From Mytilus trossulus (Eukaryota > Mollusca > Bivalvia > Mytilida > Mytilidae): a DNA stretch of 64,000 nt. The stretch lies in contig NW_026963295.1 in NCBI RefSeq assembly GCF_036588685.1, positions 4,774,001 to 4,838,000 of the forward strand, written 5' to 3'. How positions within the stretch are numbered: position 1 is the stretch's first letter; each line of letters begins with the position of its first letter. Made by a program: the position numbers and the translations under genes. This document shows positions 1 through 11,600 of the stretch, in pieces. The notes below the pieces were generated by a model, which was not told the DNA's origin, did no database searches, and saw nothing but the letters and a program-made list of their open reading frames with translations.

Positions 1-1032
1 TGTGATTCCGTCAAGTGTTCTGGAATTTTCTGGTACATTCCAGTACGAACGCCATCTACTGTAAGAAACTTTTGTACATAGACCTCTGCTCGATATGGCA
101 AAAATGTAGATACCAAGTTATACAGGAAGTAGATGGCGTTTATAATCGTCATAACAACCAAAAGGAACCAATTTGCTATGAATATTTTCTCACTGAATAG
201 ATTGATCGGCAATGAACATTGTACAGTCCATGTTTGTACATTCGTCATTTGTCGTAATTCAAAATCACAAAACGTAACAATTGGAAATCTGTTTGGGTCC
301 AACAAAGTATCTCCCATAGTAGCGCGTTTGAGAATATCAGGCCCTAGTGTTTTAAATCTTATTCCAAGGATACTGTCTACTATAAATATTTGACATAAAG
401 CAGTTGCTGCATACAATAATGAAGTAAGAAGAAATATAAGTACAATATAATTTCCCTTGTGGATCCCCATAGCAGCAATAGTTTCATTCGTTTGTTCCAT
501 ATTTCTATGCCTCGTTGTCACGCGATTCCGAATTTTTAAGTATTTTTCAAAATATTCAACAGTACCATTTAACGATTCAATACGTTCTTTTCCATACTTG
601 TATGATATTTCGTTTGAAATTTTAATAATTTTTTTAATATTCAAAGACGAGTAACCACTAAAACCCTTCCAGAACAATCTTGGCACATAAAATAAAACGG
701 CCTGGAAAAGTAAAATAATAGGAGTCCATTGGTAATATGGAATTTCAGTTTCATGTCTCAAATATTTGTCATTCGGAATTGTAGAATTAAAATCGATGAC
801 GTAAGTATTTCGGACCCAACAATAACTGTCGATATAGGCTCTTTGGTATTTGGTAAATTGAGCAGGACACCAGCACTGAATCGGGTTACCAACATATAGC
901 TTTGTACTAACGGCTATCGCGACGGCAATGAAAAAGATCAGACAACCAGACCGATTTAATTGATGAATCCGTGAATCGTCTGTTAAATCCTTTATTCCCG
1001 CCAATTTTTTCGCTAGTTCAAAGTCGTTGATC
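1..1032 (-). CDS. Innexin (gap junction/hemichannel protein), large internal exon, cut by the window edge
   Basis: Minus-strand frame open for about 343 codons; it has no start codon near its upstream end because that end is a splice acceptor (minus-strand ...tgatttcag before position 1032, intron phase 2). The protein has the four-helix innexin plan: TM1 around CLIFFIAVAIAVSTKLYVG, first loop with QCWCPAQF and SYCWVRNTY, the hallmark YYQWTPIILLFQ at TM2, a cytoplasmic loop rich in K/R/E, TM3 NYIVLIFLLTSLLYAAT, second loop with TFCDFELRQM and VQCSLPINLFSEKIF, and TM4 ANWFLLVVMTIINAIYFLY. The paired loop cysteines and the VQC-LPINLF motif are family signatures. Innexins form hexameric or octameric membrane channels between cells or to the outside. 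The first exon should encode only a short N-terminus; I could not place it between 1033 and 2700. The C-terminal tail lies left of the window. No stop or frameshift is seen in the visible part. Confidence 0.93.
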
Positions 1033-1040
1033 CTGAAATC

Positions 1041-1096
1041 AAACAATAATGATAACTATATAATGATAATGATAATGATAATGATAATGATAATGA
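1041..1096. repeat. (TGATAA)n microsatellite
   Basis: Run of about eight TGATAA/AATGAT units just upstream (minus-strand sense) of the innexin exon, within its intron. Confidence 0.9.
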
Positions 1097-2720
1097 GGAA
1101 GGATGGATAAGGAATATAAAAGGAGGAATCGTTATTTAAAAACACGAGAAAGAAGGATAATCCTAGTCAAGGTGTCGTTCAAATAGTTGCAGAACCACAT
1201 GCCGGTTTACTGACAAAGGTAATCAAATAAAGAGAGTTTGATGCCTTATGTTGAATTAAAAGTGCAGAAGTTGCACCTCAACATAAATTACTATTGATAG
1301 CTTGCATTACCTGGGGCCTTAAGTCTGCGTACCCCTGCAGGATATGTTCCTGACACCTTGCTACTACTCTGACCATGGCAAATGTAAATCTTGCGAAGGA
1401 AAATTGAACTGTTTTTAAGTTCTCGTTGTTTGTCACATGACTACACATAACTTTATCGGCACTACGTCTTTGATGGAACATGTGTGGGTTTTACATTTAT
1501 CAGCCTCGCTTCGATATACAGTAACATGCTTCATACATTTTTTCTCTTTTTTTTTTTTTTTTATCATTAACGAACAGGAACCAACTCATCACAGAGATAA
1601 AGAAGAACACGGATTGATGCTTGGAAACTTTTTTCGGATTTAATCTCCATGAAATTCGCGTAGGGTATTTTCGCGATAAAAAAAACCCAGAAATTATACA
1701 CATTTATTACCAGATATACAACATACTTTTTACCATAATACAAGCCCCGAACAAGATTTTTACTTGAAGTACACATCAAGCCATTTTAAAAGGGGGGTCC
1801 CAACACAGTATAAAGGGTGGAATTCCAGCTATATGTTCCCATTCAAATGCATTGATTGGCACAAAAAAGACTCCAAACCCAGGAACCCCTCCCCCATCCC
1901 GGATCCGCCAATGACATATAGATTATGATACACAGGTGTGCATGCTTGTTCGTTCCACTGACTGTTGTAGAAGTCTCTTAGTAAATCTCGTTGTCAATAC
2001 TTTATGTATGTATACAAGTTAAAGGAAATAAAAACACAAAGATTTTATACACGCAGTAAGTTTTTCCCCCATTAAAATTTAATTGTTGATTAAATTAAAA
2101 TGTAAATTACTATTCTTTAAACAATCAAAAACATAATTAATTGAACTTTGTTTTTATGTCAAATCAAATCTAATATACCTTACCCCATTTTTTTTCGTAT
2201 TTTGTCACAGTGTGCAATTTGATCAATCTAATATTAGGTTATCTCTATGTATACATGTATTACACGGGTGATTTTGTTTATCTATCAGTCCTTCAAAATT
2301 TGATATCAATATTGATCCTGTCCTAAAACAAACCTGTTTAGTTGTATAGAAATTCGATCTTTTGAAGAGATTTTGCAATATTTCACCTTGTTTAATAAAT
2401 CACTATCAGTTTAAAAGTGCATTACCCGGAAACCCCAAAAAGCATCAATTTGTAGTGTGTATATATATCATGACAACTATCTAGTTCTGTAACTCACCAC
2501 TTGTGGTACAGTTAACAGACAGCGGACATACAACAAGGGAACAACTATTTAATTTAAGAATAAAAGGGGGGGGGGAGAAGGAAGAAGGTTTTTACCTAAA
2601 CTAAATATTCAAATCACCAATTTGACGAAACATATATCGTGGTCAGTGACAAGCAGATGACCTAAAAAATCCAAAACAAAATACGGTTACCTTGTATTGT
2701 AAAATGTTGAAGAACAATTA
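1097..2720. other. Non-coding stretch, probably innexin intron or upstream flank
   Basis: No convincing coding frame. Holds T- and A-homopolymers (about 1540-1562), a G-run near 2567-2576 and AT-rich unique sequence. ORFs here are short and have no recognisable domain. Confidence 0.6.
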
Positions 2721-2723
2721 ATA

Positions 2724-2910
2724 GTTATCAAAAGTACCAGGATTATAATTTTATACGCCAGACGCGCGTTTCGTCTACATAAGACTCATCAGTGACGCTC
2801 ATATCAAAATAGTTAAAAAAGCCAAATAAATACAAAGTTGAAGAGCATAGAGGACCCAAAATTCCAAAAAGTTGTGCCAAATACGGCTAAGATACGGTTA
2901 AAATTGACTG
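2724..2910 (+). repeat. Dispersed repeat family A, copy 1
   Basis: Contains the core CGCCAGACGCGCGTTTCGTC, then AAGACTCATCAGTGACGCTC and a segment ending TTGTGCCAAATACGGC. The same order recurs, forward or reverse, at 23945-24142 (-), 41290-41501 (-) and 48515-48930 (+). Four copies in 64 kb suggest a high-copy family. The type of element is not certain. Confidence 0.85.
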
Positions 2911-3124
2911 ATAGCGCCGATAAACTTGGACAAAATACCATAATTCCCTTTGAAGTTAAATGGTTGCTCCCTTACAATGTTTATGGCCGGTCAACAAGGC
3001 AAAGCGAAAACGTATGTGTTTACTAATTATACAAAATAATGCTTTACACGTTATTATCATAATGAAATGAGGAAGGCGCTACCTTAAATGCCAGCTTTAT
3101 ACCAAGACAATGTCCTTTACATTA

Positions 3125-3205
3125 GTATTGGTTGTTGTTTGCTTAACGTCCAGTGACAAATATTTCATGTATGTTCAGGACGAATGTCCTTGGCTACATT
3201 AACAT
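3125..3205 (+). repeat. SINE-like conserved fragment
   Basis: The stretch with TTGCTTAACGTCCAGTGACA and TTTCATGTATGTTCAGGACG resembles a short conserved core I associate with invertebrate interspersed repeats. No A/B promoter boxes or tail were recognised, so this is a tentative call. Confidence 0.35.
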
Positions 3206-3614
3206 ATAGTTTTGTCTAAATTTAAATATAAAATAATAAGATCAGATACAAAATGTTTAAGAAACGATCATTTTACTTCAAAATGCAGGAGAGGGTTATA
3301 TGGTCTTTTTCTTTTTTATATAAAAAAAAATCAATTCTCAAATTGATGAAACAAATATGCTCAAGCAGAGGACAAAAAAAAATGAAAATCTAGATCTTCC
3401 CCCAAAACGATTTTATCTTTCAGATATGCAAAATAACTTTTGTATATCTAAAAATATTTAAAACTTCCAGAACCGCAAAGCTAAGTCTGTACACAATAGT
3501 TTTTACGGTGAGAATACGGCCGTATTTGCCAATTTGTTATAATGAACCTTAATACTAGTGTTAAATTTTGTATTGTATCGATGAAGGGCTTCGGTGAAAA
3601 AAAACCTTGACTCT

Positions 3615-5719
3615 TAAGCCTCGGTCACACCTTACCGGATAGCACGAACAGACGCCTTATGGATAAAAATAAAAGTTGTCTGTTAATAAAATTGTTATCC
3701 GTTGGGAGTCCGTTGGTGTACTGACCGAATAAAACGGACGTGTAACAGATGCTTATCGGTCGTCCCACTGTCTATATCACTCTGTTCAGCTCGTATTCCG
3801 TATCATGTCTTTGTAACGTCAAATACGTTGACCCGGCCTTAATAACTTTGACCCGGACATATCAGCGACGTCATAATGTTTAAAACCGACGTTAATAACT
3901 TTGACCCGAACTTATCAAGTCATCTTTTGTGTGCTGGTGAAACATAGAAAACCATTCTGAAACACGCAAATATAGCCCGATAAATCGATTATCAGATTAT
4001 CTGCATATTGATATTGTAAAATATCAGCTGCTTGACATTATATGAAGGTTTTTTGATCTCGTTCGCTACGCTCACTCGACAAAAAGCTTCATATTATGTC
4101 TCGCAGCTGATATTTTACGATATCAACATGTAGATAACCTGATAATCGGTACATAACGGACACGTACCAGACAGAACGGAAGTCTACGTACATCTTACGG
4201 ACGAGTAACACATAAAGCGGACACCTAACGGAAGCGTACAGGATAAAACGGATGAACAAGATATACGGAAAAATAAAAGGGCAGTGTCTGGCCTGAATAA
4301 GAACTGCTTGATTTTGAAAACATTCCTATACTCTAAGATCGATTATATAATACGAACGTTCAGGATTCTGAAGAAATCTGACATACCAATAATTGGCATT
4401 TCTGACGCGAAATTTTTAATTGTCATTTATCCGTTTCAGATCCGTTCATCATCCGTTTTTTCCGTTATACGTCCGGTAGAAGTCCGTTTCTCATCCGTTC
4501 AGAATTCGTTTTATCCGTTAAACGTCCGGTGTAAGTCCGTTGTTGAATTTATCTGCCAGACCTCCAACGGATGTATATATAACGGACACGTAACAGATAC
4601 AAAACGGAAACGAAACGGACGAGTACTGTAAAAAAAAAGGACGCCTAACGGACGTTCAACGGACAGGACAGAACGGACGTCGACGGATAAATCGTTCGCT
4701 TAACGAACATGCAACGGATATGAACGGACGTCTAACTGATAAGAACAGACGGATATGAACGGATTGAAAAAAAAAGTAATCCGTTAGGCGTCTGATCGAG
4801 CTATCCGGTAATGTGTGACCGAGGCTTAACGGATAGCTCGAACGGATGCCTAACGGATAACTTTTTTTCAATCCGTTCATGTCCGTTAGACGTCAGTTTT
4901 TATCCGATAGACGTCCGTCCATATCCGTTGCATGTCCGTTTAGCGTACGTTTTATCCGTCGACGTCCGCGGCCGTTTTGTCCGGTGGAACATTTTAAGCA
5001 TGTTCAAAACTTTGAACGGACGTCCAGCGGATGAAATGTCCATTGAACGTCCGGTAGGCGTCTGTTTTGTACGGTTCTCGTCCGTTTCGTGTCCTTTTTG
5101 TGTCCATTACGTGTCCGTTATACATTCTTTGGAGGTCTGATAGACAAATACACCAACGGACTTCTACCGGACGTCTCATGGATTAAACGGATGATGAACG
5201 GATCTGAAACGGAGAAATGCCAATACAAAATTTCGCGTCAGAAATGCAAATAAGTTTATATAAGGTTATTCATAATAGATCTTACAGTAACCTAGGGCAC
5301 GTCTTCACAGTTAAGCATCTCTTATTCAGGCAAGATTCTGCCCTTTGGAGGTGTTGTGAAGAACAAGCCTAAATCAGTTACACAGAAAGATTTTGAATAT
5401 TCATGCGCTTTACATGTATTATTATTTTCGCCTTTAATTTGTCCGTATATTTTGTTCATCCGTTTTGTCCGTTAGGTGTTCGTTTTATGCGGTACTCGTC
5501 CGTTGGATGTACGTTCGACATCCGTTCTGTCAGTTACGTTTCCGTTTCCCGTACGTTGCATATCTGGTGTGTGTCCGTTATGCATTCGTTATGCGTCCTT
5601 TTTATTTGTTCAGTACATCAGTGGACGCCCAACGGATAACAATTTTGTCAACAAACAACTTTATTTTCATCCGTTAGACATCCGTTCGTGCTATCCGGTA
5701 AGGTGTGGCCGAGGCTTTA
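3615..5719. mobile_element. Fold-back DNA element built from degenerate CCGTT-type motifs
   Basis: Terminal inverted repeats: GCCTCGGTCACACCTTACCG at the left and the matching CGGTAAGGTGTGGCCGAGGC at the right. The interior is a long imperfect palindrome centred near 4815: the left arm carries many copies of ACGGACG/AACGGAT-type motifs and the right arm the complementary CGTCCGT/ATCCGTT forms. Blocks such as 4390-4640 and 5060-5260 match in inverse order. A terminal-repeat-like end also sits at the centre (about 4803-4830), so two elements may be joined head to head. TTAA lies at both outer ends and at the centre, suggesting TTAA target choice. ORFs of 74-115 codons in it are by-products of the motif and are not genes. 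Confidence 0.85.
3985..4152. mobile_element. Short palindromic MITE nested in the fold-back element
   Basis: Inverted arms: GATTATCAGATTATCTGCAT at the left and ATGTAGATAACCTGATAATC at the right, with inner arms AAATATCAGCTG / CAGCTGATATTTT around a central GTTCGCTACGCTCACTCGAC. It lies only in the left arm of the host element, so it inserted after the host palindrome formed. Confidence 0.75.
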
Positions 5720-7895
5720 AGAAATCAACATTCGTATTCCAGATCATCTTCAGTGTGTGGAATCTAAATCAATTGCATGTACTACATTTGTAATTCAGAG
5801 ATAGTTTTATGGCATTTCTTGCATATTTGTTTTTGTTAGCTTACTTTTTAAGTTTTTATATGACAGCAAAATAAAAATGGGAATTGCAAGCATGTCAAAA
5901 ATTTTGCTTTCGAGTAATGCTGATTAATGTCATAGTTGTTTTCAAGAAGATACATTTGGTTTCCAGACACTAACTTTAGTATAAGTGAATGGATGTCTAT
6001 GAAATTATACTAGAAGGTTAAATCGCAAAAGAAAGAATAGAGTTGGTTTTGAGATTATGGTACAACATTTTTGGGGTTGATTTTTTTTTTACAAAAGTTT
6101 GGGTTTTTCATTAAAAAAAGACCATATTTACATTGATTACTACTCATCTAGTATATATATAGATGCAACACATACTGATTTTGCAGAAGATGGACTCAAA
6201 ATAGGGTGGTTTAATTATTTTATCTGTAATTTGTGTATTTTTCCTACGATGTGTACTCCTTAATGTCGGCGTCAGTATCATGACAAAGAAATATAATTTG
6301 GTAAGTATATCCACAATAATTGACATGCGCCAGTGCGCCGCAAAATGATATTAATTCCCTTTAATTCCCAAAATTGCACATGCTTTTTTCTTCTCAAAGA
6401 AACACAAGAGTTATTTGTTAAATAAAACACTTGTCATTGTTTGAAACTTTCAGTAATAAAAAAAATGAGTTTAACCTTTTTGAATGTTTCACTGATAGTG
6501 TGAAAATTTAAACACAAAATATACAAAACACTTGATAAAATCGATTATTGATAACTTTCCTCACTATATATTCACAAGGACATATAAGTAACATATCGTC
6601 AATGCTATTCTGATCTGAGTTTTTATTCATACATATACTTGCATGGCTGGTGCTGTTCCAAGCTGTCTTCTTTTTTTGTTTCTTAAGAGGTATTAGTTTA
6701 TCCTGTTCAGTCACTATAAAGTGTTACAATTTTATTTAGACTCAACACCAAAATAGTGACAAAAAAGGCACCACTTTTTCATGAGAGAAGCTAGAAGGTA
6801 AATGAAATGTACACATGTTTATTATTTTTGTAAGACTATCATATAAAATTAAGGAGATATGTAGTTAGAGACTGCTGCGTGAATAGAAATGTTTGGGTTC
6901 ACCTGATACCTGTCCAACATTTGTGATATATAGAATATATTTTATTTCAACGGACATAGAACAATGGTGTTTTTATATGCTTAATATACATCTGTGGTCG
7001 TATCAGGCTGTGCGTAGCGAAGCTTTTTTTGCCTTTAAAGTTATTCTTTTTTTTTTATAAGTCATGAAAATAAATGTGTAATTGTGTAGTTGCTAACATG
7101 AGAGTTCCCAAATTGCACCTATATTGTCAGTTTTTTTCACCAACTTTTTTTTAAAACTGGACAAATGTCCATTCTGTGCTTATTTTGTAGACTATCCTTG
7201 TTTACAATATAGATACATCAATTTAGTTTCAGTCCATGTAGAGTCATAGAAAATGGGTTTGAACTTTCATCGATTCTGTAATGAGGTCAGTACCCAAATT
7301 CCATACATCATTACATGTTTTTATATCAAATCCTTAAAACTGGAATATAAACAGATGTTTTGTTTTATTTCTTCAAATATTTCGAACAATTTGACATTAT
7401 TCCATGCTTCAACTATTATTTTTTGAAGAAAAGGATGCTGGTAACAATTTAGTTTGCTCATCTAAAAAAGATGATAATTAGATAACTTCACATGGTGAAA
7501 GAAAACTTGTAAGATTACCTCAACTTTTTTGTTGAATAGGTGCAATTTAGTCACTGAGTCCAATTTTGGTACTTTGATGTTATAGAATCATAATAGTGTA
7601 TTGCTAAATAGGTTGCCATGTGAACCTGATATAGTGAAAATATAAAACTCGGTAGAGTGAAAATGTTTTGATAAGGTTTAAACTGACGCATAAAATATAC
7701 AGGCGACTGCTGCAGCTTGAATTTTAAAGGAAGTACATATTTCCAAGTAACATGCCCTGTATATATCAAAGTCATGGTATAGTCATTGGTTATCATATTA
7801 ACTCCATCTTCCCATAAAATCCAATTAAAGTGCTGCGCCGCGAGCGCTTGATATACCTGTCGTGCTTTCAATAAATACAAAGACATTTTTTAATT
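5720..7895. other. Non-coding stretch
   Basis: AT-rich and without a recognisable gene. Around 5955-6085 there is a weak, decayed relative of the repeat at 62340-62715 (motif AGTATAAGTGAATGGATG). A 111-codon minus ORF at 7551-7886 has no family features and no splice context. Confidence 0.55.
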
Positions 7896-7899
7896 TCTT

Positions 7900-8440
7900 T
7901 CATGCATATTGCCAACAAACAGCTAGAAAATCCCCTTTTTTTTTAAAGAATAAAACCCCATATATTAAAAATGTAGGTGTCACCACAAAATTTTATGAAA
8001 ACTGAGCAACGAAATTTTGAGTTATTGCCGACAAACAGGAATATCCCCTTTTTTAATGAATAAAACCACATGTATTAAAAATGAAAAATTTATAAAAATC
8101 GAAAAGAATCTCAAATCAATATATATACATGTAAACAATTCACAAAGGTTCCTCGAGCAGTTTTAATTGTTTATCAAAAACTTGAAAATCACCAGTTTTT
8201 TTAATGATAACACCCCGATAACTCTGAAACGTGAAATCCAAAATTGATGAAAATCGAAAAAGAGCTTCAGTCAATAGATATCAACATTCACCAAATTTCC
8301 ATGCAAATGGTTAACGAGTTGTTGAGTACTTTTTCGACATGTTTACTATTGACGGACGGTACGACAGACAGCCAAACGGACAGACAACGGTATACCATAA
8401 TACATCCCGTAAACGGGAGTATACAAATTGATATAACAAA
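7900..8440 (+). repeat. Decayed dispersed repeat with internal duplication
   Basis: The motif with ATCCCCTTTTTT, AATAAAACC and TATTAAAAATG appears twice (7935-7975 and 8040-8080), with a weaker third version near 8200. It ends in a polypurine/GACGGACGG... segment (8353-8412) that I know as a common bivalve dispersed repeat end (ACGGTATACCATAATACATC). The 122-codon plus ORF over it is not treated as a gene. Confidence 0.5.
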
Positions 8441-8681
8441 ACGAAGTTCAACCCTATCAAAATCAGAAATAATATCAAGTGCGTCGAAAGGGTTTACAGC
8501 TCCCTCTAATGGTCAAAGCCATAAAGAATGTGAATGCGTTCAATACATGTATTCATTATTGATAACTTGTGTAAAATTTGTACGACACGAACCGTGTATT
8601 TCTCCAGATTAGGTAGTTAAAGTAAGATTTATTATTGTAAGTCTTATCTTTATTTTGACAGTAGTCTATATCTATCATAAT

Positions 8682-11600
8682 ATGTCGAATGAATTAATTG
8701 TTTTGATACTATGCGTCTTTGCGAGCGTTAAAAGCCAACAAAGGCGTCTACTTGTTGAGGAGGATTTGGCTCTCCAGGTGCAGAAACTTACGGAGAGATT
8801 AATCAAGTTAGAAGGTAGGATGTAGTGTGTACTGCCTGAGCATCTTAGTAAGCACTGAACTTTAGTGTGTAAAGCTGATTTTATATTTTAAGACAAAAAT
8901 ACTCTAATTGTCTAGGATTGTCAGCTTCCTGCCGAAGGTCGGTGATTTCTCTCCTGGCACATCGGCACCTCCACCAACAAAACTTACCCACAAACAACTT
9001 TCAATAGTGCCGAAAGTGGTGTTAAACAATAATCAATCTACTATTTTTTTAAATATTTAGCAAACATCAATGAATCTCATTGAGATAATTTTGTACTTAT
9101 GGATATACATTCCCCCCCCCTTTTTTTTGGAGACGATACATGATTTGTTTAATGTACAAAAGACATTATTTTGGAAAAGAATTACCGTAATATATGTTTT
9201 TAAAAAAATACAGCAACCATTTGATGCATATTGCATTTCCTTCGATGTATCGTGTTGTTGAAAAGTGTGCACAACTTTTTTTTATGCTATTTCGAATAGA
9301 CGGAACAAGTATTACAGTCAGACCTTAACATTCACAATTCATAATTGCATTTTCAGCAGCAAATCACAAAAAAAACACGTTTATAACGTCACAGTCACAA
9401 AGCTGATAGACAACAAAAATGAGTCAATTATAAGATGTGTTACATTCAAAATTAAATTAATTAAAGACGTATAATGGGAATAATAAAAAAAAATATCTGA
9501 CATGTAAGCACCCCATAGAAAGATAAGAAAATAAGTTACAGAAATAATAAATATATTATATATTATGGGATAAATCTTAAATATGTCGGGTATAGTGTCT
9601 TGGGAATATAATAATTGGATCACTACACATTATATGTTATTCAGGTCTCAGATAGGGTATATACTGTGACATTCTCGGCTTAGAGTTTATATCCCCTGAG
9701 CCGAAGCCCTAAGCCGGGAATGTCACAGTATATACCCTTTCTGAGACATGAATTACACATATATTACGGATTACCCCTGACTTAATGTTATTTTCCAGTG
9801 CAGGTATTTGTTGACAACACATATACAAGTTGAAAACCTGATATGTTCGGAATACTTGAAGGATGTTTTAATTTTCTGTAAACATAGTTTTGTCGTGTAT
9901 GTAATACTTTATAATAACACTTTTAACATTAAGTTTAAGTATTAAAAGTGTTAATTGCGTGATTTCGTATCAAACATGTATTATTGACTGAATTACGTTA
10001 TTATTTTCCCTCTGTGAGCCTCTTACAATATACAATACAATACAATACAAAGTTTTTTATTGTCAATTATGACGCCCAATAATTTGAGCAGTACAATTAA
10101 GTTCAATTTCATACAAGTGATTACATATTGATTACATTGATTATTTAACAATTAAACAAAGTCAAGTTTTTTTTTTCACCTAAATAATATCTGCAAAATA
10201 GATGAATATATATATATATATATATAGTTTTACAATATAATATAGATGGACAAACTACCGGTGACTTAACTGTATCTAGAATTGAGTTTCTCTCTTTGAA
10301 TAAAGTACACAATAATAAACTTACTTTTTTAATTATAACATTATCCTCAGATGACATTAACCATATTAATTTTGATTTATTTGGGAGGCTTTTAAAGTTT
10401 TTGTTAACCTTATTTAAGTAATCTAGATCTTTTATTTTCTAAAACAGGACACTGAAGAAGAAAATGAATTTCATCTTCAACTTCAGTGTTACATAATTTA
10501 CATATTCTATCCTCCACTCGAAGCCCCACATATCTGCCTCTTTCAATTTCTAATTTATGTGCACTGACTCTAAACTTAGTGAGCAGTCGCCTTTCATCCT
10601 CATTTAAAATTAATAAGTATTTTTCCATATAAATATTTTCTTTAAATAATCTGTAAGTTCTTAGTTTATTTCCATGCTGTTTATTTTGTCTATCATTATA
10701 AAGTTCAGATTTCCAAATACAAGAATATTTCTGTTTTAATTTCCGGTAAATTAGTGATTTTAAATCCATCTTTGAATTTTTAATAAGTTTAAGATCTATG
10801 TTATAGATATTTCATATCTTTTGGACAGTTTTGTGGTGTTTCGTAAATTATACCATAGCTTTTGTTGAAACCCCCGGCATTAACCTCACGAGACGAAGTC
10901 GAGTGAGGTTGCCGAGGGGTTTCAACAAAAGCTATGGTATAATTTACGAAACACCACAAAACTGTCCAAAAGATATGAAATATCTGTTTTAACCTATTGC
11001 ATCTTTCGCTGTTAAAAATGGTGTATTTCATATATTTTTGTTTGTTTACATCGAAATTATTTTAATAAGAATCTGCAAAATAACCCTTTTCGGACCTTAC
11101 ACCTAAGGCTCCGCCTACTTTTTAAAACTAGCACGGGCTTCAGAAACAGCGGGTTTTCAGTTTGAAAATATTTCTCGACAGCGATGGATGCATCTTTACA
11201 GTGGTGACGAAAAATTGTTAAAATGTTCTGGATAAGGACACAAGAACTTTCTAGTACAGATTTCTGATATTCTGAAAGATTGCTGCAATCCCAAACTTAC
11301 GTACAATTGAACTACACAGGGTAGGTTTTTTAAATTTTATTATTTGTTTTCAAAATGTTTTAATTTTTTTATATATTCATGATTTTGAGGAAATTAATTT
11401 CACAAGAATCTGTCTGAGAGTTTGAATGAATTCTTCCACTTTTTACTTTAAAGCAGAAGTCCATGAAGAGGGGTCCTGATCCCGCAATTCCGGGCTTTAA
11501 AACACGAAATCCCGAAATGCCGGGCTTATAAACACGAAATCTTGAGGTCCAGAAATTCGAAAAAAAGACTTCCCGGATCCCGAAAGGGTCAATCCCGAAA

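Noticed and set aside
4284-5179. Several overlapping ORFs of 61-115 codons on both strands
   Set aside because: They lie in the fold-back element and arise from the repeated CCGTT/AACGG words, which lack stops in some frames; no domain features.
3615-5719. Possible CRISPR-like or regularly spaced repeat array
   Set aside because: The short words are degenerate, of irregular spacing, and inverted around a centre; the setting is eukaryotic.
7551-7886. 111-codon minus-strand ORF
   Set aside because: No recognisable domain, no splice context, and composition like the surrounding AT-rich DNA.
8244-8612. 122-codon plus-strand ORF next to the C1q gene
   Set aside because: Overlaps a dispersed repeat end (GACGGACGG... 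ACGGTATACC) and ends in unique non-conserved sequence.
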